DNA of 64,000 bases from the NCBI GenBank assembly GCA_016708925.1, contig JADJET010000006.1:164027-228026 (forward strand), given 5' to 3'. Origin of the DNA: Gammaproteobacteria bacterium (GTDB lineage: Bacteria > Pseudomonadota > Gammaproteobacteria > Pseudomonadales > Porticoccaceae). Shown piece by piece: positions 36,705 to 44,350 of this stretch (position 1 is the stretch's first letter; the number at the start of each line of letters is the position of its first letter). A program made the translations under genes and the position numbers. A model generated the notes under the pieces. The model was not told the origin of the DNA, searched no databases, and was given only the letters and a program-made list of their open reading frames with translations.

Positions 36705-37127
36705 ATGACCGACACGCGAACGATCGAGGGTGGCGCTGGCCGCATCGAATCCATCAATGCGGTGACCCTGGCCACCGGCGACATGGCCGCCAGCCTGGCG
36801 TTTTATCAGGCGTTGGGCATGCGCCTTCGCTACGGCGGCGTGGATGCGCGCTTCACCAGCCTGCAATCCGGTACGTGCCATGTGAATCTCAGCGCCGCGC
36901 TGGTGGTGTCGGCGGCGCCGTTTCCGGGTCGGGTGATTTTTTACGTCGACGACGTGGACGCGGCATATACGAAGATCTGTACGGCGGGCTATGTCCCCGA
37001 GACCGCGCCGGCGGACGCGCCCTGGGGCGAGCGCTTCTTTCACATCCGCGACCCCAGCGGTCACGAACTGAGTCTTGCGCGGCCGCTGGCTGCGGCCGGG
37101 GGCGATGCGGTGGGGGAAATCGACTAG
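36705..37127 (+). CDS. VOC family (glyoxalase/bleomycin resistance-like) protein
   Basis: 140 residues with a clear AAAGGAGA site before ATG 36705. One betaalphabetabetabeta repeat pair is visible: SINAVTLATGDMAASLAFYQALGM, then FYVDDVDAAYTKICTAG and FFHIRDPSGHELSLARPL, which carries the metal-ligand region typical of glyoxalase I-like proteins. The role may be detoxification or isomerisation; the substrate is unknown. The stop codon TAG lies inside the left terminal repeat of the element at 37124, so the last codons may have been altered by its arrival. Confidence 0.88.
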   Translation: MTDTRTIEGGAGRIESINAVTLATGDMAASLAFYQALGMRLRYGGVDARFTSLQSGTCHVNLSAALVVSAAPFPGRVIFYVDDVDAAYTKICTAGYVPETAPADAPWGERFFHIRDPSGHELSLARPLAAAGGDAVGEID

Positions 37128-37272
37128 CAGCTTGTTGAAAAGCGTCGTGAGGTGGCCAGCTGCGAGGCGCACGGCGCGCAGCGACCGAGACATATCAAGT
37201 CGATAGGCGAGGGAGCGAGCACCGCGCAACGAAGCAGATGGCTGCCGCAGCAGTTTTTCAACAAGCTGCTAG
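37124..37272. repeat. MITE-like element with 18-bp perfect terminal inverted repeats
   Basis: CTAGCAGCTTGTTGAAAA at 37124-37141 is the exact reverse complement of 37255-37272. The 113-base interior has no open frame and is rich in GCG/GAG with CAGCTGCGAGGCGCACGG-like sequence. At 149 bases, with intact ends and no gene, it fits a miniature inverted-repeat element. The left end supplies the stop codon of the VOC gene. The right end sits 40 bases ahead of the luciferase-like gene D start. Confidence 0.7.
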
Positions 37273-37311
37273 ACTCAATTCCACACCAACCAGAACAAAC
37301 GGGGGTTTGCC

Positions 37312-38226
37312 ATGCGCAAGGGCGCGATTTTTCCGATCACCGAAATCGGCACCGATCCGGTCGCCATTCGCGATTACGCCCAGGCCATCGAAGCCATGGG
37401 CTACGACCACCTCGTGGTGTTCGACCATGTGCTGGGCGCCAATCCGGCGCATCACAAATTGTGGGGGCCTTACACCCACGAATTCCAGTTCCATGAGCCC
37501 TTTGTGCTGCTGGGCTTTCTGGCGGCGGCGACGAAAAGGCTCGAACTCGCTACCGGCATCGTCATCCTGCCGCAGCGCCAGACCGCGCTGGTGGCCAAGC
37601 AGGCGGCCGAAGTGGACGTCCTTTCCGGCGGGCGCCTGCGGCTCGGCGTCGGCATTGGCTGGAACCAGGTGGAATACGAAGCGCTCGGCCAGGATTTCGC
37701 CACCCGCGGCCAGCGCGTCGAGGAGCAGATCGTTCTGCTGCGCGAGCTGTGGTCTAAGGATCTGGTGGATTTCGACGGGCGCTGGGACAAAGTGGTCCAG
37801 GCGGGCATCAATCCGCTGCCCGTGCAGCAGCCGATGCCGATCTGGATGGGTGGCTGGGCCGACGCCATGGTGAAGCGCATCGCGCGCATCGCCGACGGCT
37901 GGTTCGCCTTCTTCAGGCCCGATGATGCGGGCAAGCACATGATCGAGAAACTGCACCGCTATGCGCGGGAAGCGGGCCGCGACCCGGCGGCCATCGGCAT
38001 CGAGGCCTGGGTCACGGTCAACAACGCCAGCGTGCTGGCCGGCAAGAACCAGAAACCGGCCGACATCGCGCTGCGCTCGCCCGATGCCTGGTGCGAGGAG
38101 ATCAACGCCTGGAAGGCGCTCGGCGCCAGCCATCTCGCCTGCTGGACCATGTACGCGGGCCTGTCGGTCGATCAGCACATCGAGGTCGCGCGCCGCTTCA
38201 AGATCGCCGCCGACAGCGTTGTTTGA
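37312..38226 (+). CDS. LLM class oxidoreductase, F420-type subfamily (copy D)
   Basis: 304 residues. Family marks: YDHLVVFDHVLGANPAHH, KRLELATGIVILPQRQTALVAKQ, GRLRLGVGIGWNQVEYEALG, and MPIWMGGWADAMVKRIARIADGWF. It is related to copy C at 9925 in the same subgroup rather than to the tandem copies A and B. It probably oxidises or reduces an organic substrate with reduced flavin or F420. It heads a plus-strand run with a dienelactone hydrolase (37-base gap) and a DUF1499 protein (29-base gap), so an oxidation-then-hydrolysis order is plausible. Confidence 0.9.
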   Translation: MRKGAIFPITEIGTDPVAIRDYAQAIEAMGYDHLVVFDHVLGANPAHHKLWGPYTHEFQFHEPFVLLGFLAAATKRLELATGIVILPQRQTALVAKQAAEVDVLSGGRLRLGVGIGWNQVEYEALGQDFATRGQRVEEQIVLLRELWSKDLVDFDGRWDKVVQAGINPLPVQQPMPIWMGGWADAMVKRIARIADGWFAFFRPDDAGKHMIEKLHRYAREAGRDPAAIGIEAWVTVNNASVLAGKNQKPADIALRSPDAWCEEINAWKALGASHLACWTMYAGLSVDQHIEVARRFKIAADSVV

Positions 38227-38263
38227 AACCCAGCGTCGCTGAAACAACCGGAGATGGTTCTGC

Positions 38264-39001
38264 ATGAATGATCAAGCCCCTGTGCTCGACGAAGGTTTCG
38301 TCCAGGTTCCCACCGCCGACGGCAGTATGGAGTGTTTCGCCGCCCGGCCCCGCTCCGGCGGGCCTTTCCCGCCGGTGATCCTGTACATGGACGCGCCCGG
38401 GGTGCGCGATGAGCTCTACGATTTCGTGCGTCGGATCGCGGAGCAGGGCTATTTCGCGATCATGCCGAATCTCTACTACCGCTACGGCGTGCGCGAAGCT
38501 GGTGGCCGCATGATGGAAATGCTGCAAGCCCACACCAACACCATGATCGTGCGCGACACCGGCGCGCTCATCGCCTGGCTCGACACCCAGCCCGCGGCCG
38601 CGCCCGGCCCCATGGGCTGCATCGGCTACTGCATGAGCGGCAAGTTCGTGCTCGCGGTCACCGGTAGTTTCCCGGAACGCTTCAAAGCCATGCTGTCACT
38701 GTATGGCGTCTCTCACGTCACCCGCGGCGCGGATTCGGCGCACCTGCGGATTCCGAACATCCTGCCGGATTGCAGCCTGTACTTCGGCTTCGCCGAGCAC
38801 GATCCCTATGTGCCGGACGCCGAGATCGCCGCGCTCGACGCGGCGCTCAAACAGCATGGCGCTGATTATGTGCTGGAGAAAATACCCGGAACCCACCACG
38901 GCTTTGCCTTCCCCGAGCGCATGGGCTACCACCACGCAGCCGCCGAGCGTCACTGGGATATCGCCTTCGAGTTATTCGACCGCAAGTTGAAACCGGCATA
39001 A
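38264..39001 (+). CDS. Dienelactone hydrolase family protein
   Basis: 245 residues, alpha/beta hydrolase fold. The catalytic triad of the dienelactone hydrolase family can be read: Cys in GYCMSGKFV (about residue 123), Asp in FAEHDPYVPD (about 175), and His in GTHHGFAFPER (about 210). FPPVILYMDAPGVRDELYDFVRRIAEQGYFAIMPNL-type N-terminal strands carry the oxyanion loop. The family opens dienelactone in chlorocatechol degradation, but many members act on other esters or lactones. Its place directly behind a luciferase-like monooxygenase gene suggests the two act on one substrate. Confidence 0.9.
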   Translation: MNDQAPVLDEGFVQVPTADGSMECFAARPRSGGPFPPVILYMDAPGVRDELYDFVRRIAEQGYFAIMPNLYYRYGVREAGGRMMEMLQAHTNTMIVRDTGALIAWLDTQPAAAPGPMGCIGYCMSGKFVLAVTGSFPERFKAMLSLYGVSHVTRGADSAHLRIPNILPDCSLYFGFAEHDPYVPDAEIAALDAALKQHGADYVLEKIPGTHHGFAFPERMGYHHAAAERHWDIAFELFDRKLKPA

Positions 39002-39030
39002 ATCGCAACGACCGATTCTGGAGTGCCGTC

Positions 39031-39477
39031 ATGCCACACCGCGCGCGATTGTTGACGTTACTGCTCGGTCTTGTTTCAGCGACGGCCGTCGCCGGGCCGT
39101 CGGCGGATTTTATCGGCACCGGCCAGCTCGCGCCCTGCCCGTCGTCCCCCAACTGCGTGAGCAGCCAGGCGACCGATGATGGCCACCGCATTGCGTCGCT
39201 CGCCATTGCGGGTGATGCCAGCGCGCAGATGGCCGCGCTGGTCGCCGTCGTGCGCGATCTGCCGCGCACCGAAATCAAGGCGCACACCGACAGCTATCTG
39301 TGGGTGGTGTTCACCAGCCGCCTGCTGCGCTTTCGCGACGATGTGGAATTTCTGCTCGGGCCGGGCGATGCGGTGCAGGTGCGTTCCGCATCGCGGCTGG
39401 GCTATTCGGACCTGGGGGTGAATCGCGCGCGGGTCGAAATGATCCGCGCGAAGCTGACTGCCGCGGCTGCGAAATAA
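39031..39477 (+). CDS. DUF1499 family secreted protein
   Basis: 148 residues with an N-terminal signal (LLTLLLGLVSATAVAGPSADF). DUF1499 marks: LAPCPSSPNCVSSQA near residue 35 and QVRSASRLGYSDLGVNRARVE near 120. The family is widespread in Proteobacteria and has no known activity. It follows the dienelactone hydrolase gene by 29 bases and is probably cotranscribed with it and the luciferase-like gene. It is convergent with the histidine phosphatase gene, with 50 bases between the stops and no clear terminator. Confidence 0.87.
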   Translation: MPHRARLLTLLLGLVSATAVAGPSADFIGTGQLAPCPSSPNCVSSQATDDGHRIASLAIAGDASAQMAALVAVVRDLPRTEIKAHTDSYLWVVFTSRLLRFRDDVEFLLGPGDAVQVRSASRLGYSDLGVNRARVEMIRAKLTAAAAK

Positions 39478-39527
39478 CGCCTGCGACCCGAACAAAAAAG
39501 AACGCGCTCGGCAGGTTTGCTATCCGC

Positions 39528-40130
39528 TTATAGATGGTCCGTGCGATCCAGAAACCCGATTTCCAGCCGGGTCAGGCAGACTTCCGTGACGGATGTGTTG
39601 CTGACCCGGTAGCGCGTCCAGCTGGTGGTATCGCGGTCGATCCAGTGGGACAGCGCGAAGGCGATCGCGAGTCCATGACTCACCACCACCAGGTTTTCGC
39701 CCGGGTGGTTGATGCGGAATTCTTCCACCGCTTCGACGAAGCGGTGCGTCACCTCATGGCGGCTTTCACCGCCCGGCGCGCGGTGGTGTGGGTCCGCCAT
39801 CATGCGGCGCACGAAGCCGTCTTCGCCGTCCATCTCGGTGAAGCGCTTGCCCTCGAGTTCGCCAGCGCCGAATTCCATCAGGCGCGGGTCCAGGCGCAGA
39901 TCGTGGCCGCTGGCGGCGGCGATGTGCTGCGCGGTGATGCGGGCGCGCTGCAGCGGGCTCGAATAAATCGCGTGGATTTCCGGCAGATAGTTGTGGAAAT
40001 ACGCGCCCAGACGTGCGGCCTGCTGCGCGCCCAGCTCGGTGAGCGGGGTGTCCGTGGAGCCGTGCCAGAGCTGGTTGATATTGGCCTCGGTCTGCCCGTG
40101 GCGCACCAGCAGCAGTTTGCCTTCACTCAT
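39528..40130 (-). CDS. Histidine phosphatase family protein (phosphoglycerate mutase-like)
   Basis: 200 residues. The catalytic motif LLLVRHGQTEAN carries the phosphorylated His (residue 11). Glu of MEFGAGELEG acts as the probable proton donor, and the second His is in VVSHGLAIAF near 150. IYSSPLQRARITAQHIA is also typical. The protein removes phosphate from a small molecule or protein; the substrate is unknown (relatives include cobalamin CobC and sugar phosphatases). It is divergent from the amidohydrolase gene across 188 bases. Confidence 0.9.
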   Translation of the reverse strand: MSEGKLLLVRHGQTEANINQLWHGSTDTPLTELGAQQAARLGAYFHNYLPEIHAIYSSPLQRARITAQHIAAASGHDLRLDPRLMEFGAGELEGKRFTEMDGEDGFVRRMMADPHHRAPGGESRHEVTHRFVEAVEEFRINHPGENLVVVSHGLAIAFALSHWIDRDTTSWTRYRVSNTSVTEVCLTRLEIGFLDRTDHL

Positions 40131-40318
40131 GGTCTTTACTCATTGTCTTCGCGCGTGAGTCGCGTCGCGGGTCGAATGCATGGTCGGGCTGCCCCGGAGG
40201 CTGGCGGCAGTGTAGCCGCAGCGGCCGGCGGGTGCGCGCCATGGCGCCTGGGACCCCCCTGGTTTATGCTCCGGAACAGCCTCGCCTAACCTTCGCCATT
40301 AATGGAGGACAAATCCCC

Positions 40319-41428
40319 ATGTTCAAGCCCATCATCTCGTCCGATTCCCACGTCTGCGAGCCGCCGGATCTCTATGTGGATCGCATCGACAAAAAATACC
40401 TGGCCGACGCCCCGCGTGTGGTCCACGACCCGGAGCGCGGCGATGTCTATCAGATCAAGGGCGTCAAGAAGGCGCTGCCGCTGAGCCTGATTTCCGCCGC
40501 CGGCAAGCCGCCCGAGCAATTGTCGACCAAGGGTGCCCGCTTCGAGGACCTGCACCGCGGCGGCTGGGACCCGGCCGCACGCCTGCTCGACCAGGATCGC
40601 GACGGCATCGCCGGGGAAATCATCTACCCGTCGGTGGGCATGGAAGTCTGCAATGTCTCCGATCACGACTACAAGAAGGCCTGCATGGACGCCTACAACC
40701 TGTGGATCGCTGAATTCTGCGATTATTCCCGCGACCGTCTCCACGGTGTCGGTCAGGTCGCGCTGCGCAGCATCGACGAGGGTATCGAGGATCTGCGCCG
40801 CATCAAGGCGCTCGGTCTGCGCGGGGTGATGCTGCCCGGCCGCCCGGCGATTGCCGATGTGGATTACGACCACGCCATGTTCGATCCGTTCTGGCAGGCC
40901 GCCATCGATCTGGAGCTGCCGCTCAGCTTTCACATCCTGACTTCGGGCGAGATGAAGTCGATGCAGTTTCGCGGCACCAGCATCAACTCCGGTTACGCCA
41001 TCATCCGCGCCAACCAGGACATCATGAGCATGTTCGTGAATTCCGGCGTGTTCATGCGCAACCCCAGGCTCAAAATCGTGTGCGTGGAGGCGGACGCCGG
41101 CTGGGTGCCGCATTTCATCTACCGGCTCGATCACACCTACAACCGCCACCGTTTCCGCCTGCGCGGCGTCGAGCTCGACAAAATGCCGAGCGAGTATTTC
41201 CGCGAAAATATCTATGTCACCTTCCAGGACGACATCGTCGCCTTCACCATGCTGGAGGCGATGAATCCGCACCGCATCATGTGGGCCAACGACTTCCCGC
41301 ACAGCGATTCCACCTGGCCCTGGTCGCAGGAGCTGCTGCAAAAATACGTGGCGCCGCTGCCCCAGGCGCAGCAGGACATGTTGCTGCACGACAATGTGGC
41401 CGCGCTGTACGGGCTGGACGCGGCCTGA
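40319..41428 (+). CDS. Amidohydrolase family protein (PF04909)
   Basis: 369 residues from ATG 40319, with GGAGGAC nine bases upstream. It starts FKPIISSDSHVCEPPDL, the metal-binding strand of the amidohydrolase-2 group. It continues with GVMLPGRPAIADVDYDHAMFDPFWQAA, SFHILTSGE and WANDFPHSDSTWPWS, whose Asp is a probable metal ligand. Relatives are hydrolases or decarboxylases, often in aromatic compound degradation. A longer frame to 40232 is rejected. It is followed by a short palindromic repeat and then a decayed insertion sequence, so it is the last intact gene before a scarred stretch. Confidence 0.9.
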   Translation: MFKPIISSDSHVCEPPDLYVDRIDKKYLADAPRVVHDPERGDVYQIKGVKKALPLSLISAAGKPPEQLSTKGARFEDLHRGGWDPAARLLDQDRDGIAGEIIYPSVGMEVCNVSDHDYKKACMDAYNLWIAEFCDYSRDRLHGVGQVALRSIDEGIEDLRRIKALGLRGVMLPGRPAIADVDYDHAMFDPFWQAAIDLELPLSFHILTSGEMKSMQFRGTSINSGYAIIRANQDIMSMFVNSGVFMRNPRLKIVCVEADAGWVPHFIYRLDHTYNRHRFRLRGVELDKMPSEYFRENIYVTFQDDIVAFTMLEAMNPHRIMWANDFPHSDSTWPWSQELLQKYVAPLPQAQQDMLLHDNVAALYGLDAA

Positions 41429-41446
41429 GGGGACTAAATAGCCGTC

Positions 41447-41466
41447 ATGCCCGCGCAGGCGGGCAT
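41447..41466. repeat. REP-type palindrome (ATGCCCGC-N4-GCGGGCAT)
   Basis: Perfect 8-bp stem at 41447-41454 and 41459-41466 with loop GCAG, 18 bases past the amidohydrolase stop. It is the common bacterial intergenic palindrome that yields MPAQAG when translated. A second, degenerate copy is at 50456-50474. It may also end transcription of the amidohydrolase gene. Confidence 0.65.
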
Positions 41467-41601
41467 CCACAGCATTTTGGCCTCTTTTGAATTTTTGAGT
41501 GGGTAATGGGGCGTTACGGGGTGGCCCGGGGCTGTGGGTCAAGGGCGGGCGAAGCCCGGCGGAGCTGGACCTCGAGGCGCAGCCCCGTGAGATACGCTGT
41601 C

Positions 41602-41640
41602 CCATGGCTGGATGCAGCGGGGTTGTGCATCCAGCCATGG
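41602..41640. repeat. 15-bp perfect inverted repeat inside the IS left region
   Basis: CCATGGCTGGATGCA (41602-41616) is exactly complementary to 41626-41640, with a 9-base loop GCGGGGTTG. It would form a very stable hairpin between the left terminal repeat and the transposase start. No T-tract follows. Its role is unknown. Confidence 0.6.
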
Positions 41641-41715
41641 AGACATGGGCGGCGAGAGGCCGCCGCGCTGGAGAGGGTAGGATGCTCGTCCCTGAGAAAC
41701 CTGGGTGACCGCAAC

Positions 41716-42936
41716 ATGACCGCCAAGCTGTTCGAAGCCGCCCCGGGCATTACGTCCCCTGGTACATCAAAGGCGTCTATTTCGACGCTGCCCAGAAGTC
41801 GTTGACCATCGCGGTCGATTTCGTCGCCGGCAGCCGCTTTGCCGTGCCCGGCATCGAGGGCACCCACCCGGCCCGACACCGTGACCAAGCGCTATCGGCA
41901 TCTGAACTTCTTCCAACACGAGTGCCATCTGGAAGTCCGCGTGCCGCGAGTGCGGCTGCCCGACGGCGGCATTCGCCAGGTCGAACCCGACTGGTCCGGC
42001 CGGCTGGCCGCTTCACGCTGCTCTTCGAGGCGCTGATCATGACCCTGTGCCGGGAAATGACCTTCGCGGCCGTGGCCCGGCTGGTGAATCTCTCCTGGCA
42101 TCAGGTGGTGGCCATCTGCAAGCGCTACGTCGATCTGGGCGTGGCGCAGGCCGACTTCTCCGCCGTCAAGCGTCTGGCGGCGGATGGACCTCGAAGGCCC
42201 GCGGCCATGACTACATCACCACGGTCGCCGATGCTGACGAGCGCCGGGTGCTGTTCGTCACCGAGGGCCGGGGGGCTGAGACGATCCAGGCCTTTGCCGC
42301 CGACTTTACCGCCCACGGCGGCAATCCTGAGGCCGTGGCGTCCATTTCCATCGACATGTCGCCCGCCTTCATCAAGGGCGTGACCAAGCATCTGCCCAAT
42401 GCCCAGATCACCTTCGACAAGTTCCACGTCATCGCCCACGCCAGTACCGCCGTCGACAAGACTCGGCGCATCGAACAGCGGACTGATCCGAGCCTCCAAG
42501 GGGTTGCGCTGGAAGCTTCTGAAGGACCGGGCGAGCCTGGCGCCGGCGGCCCGCGCCGACCTCGAACGCTGATCGCCCAGGTGACGACCAAGCGCACCGC
42601 CCGGGCTTGGCTTTACAAGGAGCCGTTGCGCGAGATCCCGGAGCGCAAAGCAGATCAATGTCGTGCGCGCCATGCTCCGGCAATGGGCGACCAATGTGAT
42701 GCGCTCAAGGTCGAGCCGATGAAGGAGGTCGCCAGGATGATCCGCCGTCCATCGAGGGCATCGTCGCCTGGACCCAGACCCGCCAGACCAACGGCTTCCT
42801 TGAAGCCATTAACGGCCTCTTCCAGGCCGCAAAGCGCAAGGCGCGCGGCTATGGCAATTTCTCCACCATCCGCACAGTGGTCTTCCTGCTTGCCGGCAAG
42901 CTCGACTTCAGCAAGATCAACCCGCATGCCGCTTAA
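41716..42936 (+). pseudogene. ISL3-family transposase, multiply frameshifted
   Basis: Pieces of one DDE transposase appear in successive frames: MTAKLFEAA; then WYIKGVYFDAAQKSLTIAVDF; then KRYRHLNFFQHECHLEVRVP (helix-rich zinc-ribbon/HTH side); then MTLCREMTFAAVARLVNLSW; then RGHDYITTVADADERRVLFV and ISIDMSPAFIKGV, with the DDE-domain Asp; then QITFDKFHVIAHA; and finally GYGNFSTIRTVVFLLAGKLD ending NPHAA-stop at 42934-42936. At least five frame changes are needed, so it is dead. The order and motifs match ISL3 (IS204/IS1001/IS1096/IS1165) transposases. Confidence 0.85.
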
Positions 42937-43093
42937 CCCACTCGAAATTCAAAAGACCCGAAAATTATCCCCCAGGTTCACGCCACCACCCCGCGGTCGC
43001 GACAGTTGTCGGTAGCGGTCTTTGCCTCAGGTTCCCCACCGCGACCGCGGTGTTCAGCCAACCCCGTTTGTTCAATCGGTCAGGAGACCGCTC

Positions 43094-43986
43094 ATGAAAT
43101 CCATCCGTTGTTGCTTGCGGCGATTGCTATGGCTGGTGCTTGGCTGTGTGCTGTCGGGATTGCCGATGTTCGGTCAGGCACAAAGTGTGACGGTGACGCC
43201 TGCAGCGCCTGAAGCTTATCAGCCGTTTACGATCGAATGGTTTGAGTGCGCGCGCAGTGACGAGCTTCATGATGTCGATGTTGACATCGCCATCGATACG
43301 CGGGTGGTAACCGCGAGTGTGCGCGCAATTTATGTGAGGATGGTGCTTCCACAGGATTGTGGAGGTGTACCCCTTGATCGAAGGAGGGTAGCAAACGTCC
43401 CGGGACTTCCCGGGGGTGTCTACCAAATTCTTGCGCCGGTCGATGGGGATCAATTTTTACTTCCCTACCCTCCGGTGGAAGTGGGGACTGTCACCGTCAG
43501 CCTGGTCCTTACAATGGACCGATTCGCGAATTTCGTAATCGCACAACCTTGCATTATTTCCTTGCCGCCGACGGCAGCGAGGCGAACTCGCTGGTGCAAG
43601 GCGGTGGCGGTGGAGGCTGGTACTCGACGGGCATTTTCGCTGCCTGGCCCCTGGACTACCCGGCGCCAGCCGCGGCCAGGCCGGTATGCCGGTTCTATGC
43701 TTCGCTGGTGAACTCGCACTTCTACACCGCCGGCGCCAATGAGTGTGAACTGCTCACGCAGCCCGGATCGGGCTGGACCTACGAGGGCATCGCCTTCCGT
43801 GCGCTCGTCCCCACCAACGGCGCCTGCTACCCCGGCACCCGGCCGGTGTGGCGGCTTTACAACGGCCGCTTCGCCCAAAACGACAGCAACCACCGCTTCG
43901 TGACCAGCGTCGACGTTTACAGACACATGATGGCCAACGGCTGGATTGGCGAGGGCGTGGTGTTTTGCGAGCCGGCGCCAGTCTGA
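43094..43986 (+). CDS. Secreted DUF5648-like protein, frameshifted
   Basis: CAGGAGA precedes ATG 43094. A signal peptide ends near PMFGQAQS, followed by a beta-rich domain of about 120 residues (SVTVTPAAPEAYQPFTIEWFEC). Near 43505-43515 the frame must move by one base (one base appears missing). The new frame then gives LHYFLAADGSEANSLVQGGG, RFYASLVNSHFYTAGANECE and RLYNGRFAQNDSNHRFVTSV, two to three repeats of the DUF5648 type, ending FCEPAPV. The total without the shift would be about 297 residues. These repeats occur in exported, probably surface proteins. Whether the shift is real or a sequencing error is not decidable. It lies just behind the dead IS. Confidence 0.7.
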
Positions 43987-44028
43987 CCATGCCACCGGCG
44001 CGCCGAGCGGCGCGCTGCTAGAATCACC

Positions 44029-44203
44029 GCCGTTGTGGTGCCCGCGAGGGCCCCGAGGGAATTCGCCCGCAGCCCTGGTGGCTGTGCAATCGAAGCTGTC
44101 TCCGCAACTGTACCCGGCGAGCGCCGCCCGGATGCCACTGACCTCGGTCGGGAAGGCGGGCGAGCGCACTGACCCGGAAGCCAGGAGACCTGCCACAACC
44201 GCG
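44029..44203 (+). ncRNA. Cobalamin (adenosylcobalamin-type) riboswitch
   Basis: The B12-box AAGCCAGGAGACCTGCC (44178-44194) is complete. Other conserved elements appear in order upstream: GGTGCC, GAGGGAA, CTGTCTCCGCAACTGT, and CCACTG...GGGAAGG. The outer P1 stem pairs GTTGTGG near 44032 with CCACAACC near 44193. It lies about 150 bases ahead of the BtuB start, and should lower receptor expression when B12 is plentiful. A TAGAAT at 44019-44024 could be the -10 of its promoter, with no good -35. Confidence 0.93.
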
Positions 44204-44350
44204 TTGTCGTGTAACGGTCGGGGTAACCGTTACTGCGGGCCGTCGTGGTTCGCCGTGCAGCGCAGACGCACGGTTGCCGCGCCGGAACCCCATTCCTGAG
44301 GTCTCCGCTGCTGTGGCCGTGTCCGGCGATTTATCTTGCGGAGCACGTTC

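Larger units (their letters stand above)
41479..42959 (+). mobile_element. Degenerate ISL3-family insertion sequence
   Basis: Terminal inverted repeats are recognisable. The left end 41479-41506 (GGCCTCTTTTGAATTTTTGA then GTGGGTAA) pairs with the right end 42933-42959 (reverse complement GGGTCTTTTGAATTTCGAGT then GGGT), with a few mismatches. Inside is a broken ISL3-type transposase. Flanking 8-bp sequences do not match, so no target duplication remains. The stretch 41507-41715 carries no gene but holds a strong inverted repeat. Confidence 0.75.

Noticed and set aside
41471..42967. Target-site duplication of the ISL3 element
   Set aside because: The 8 bases left (AGCATTTT) and right (GAAAATTA) of the repeats do not match.
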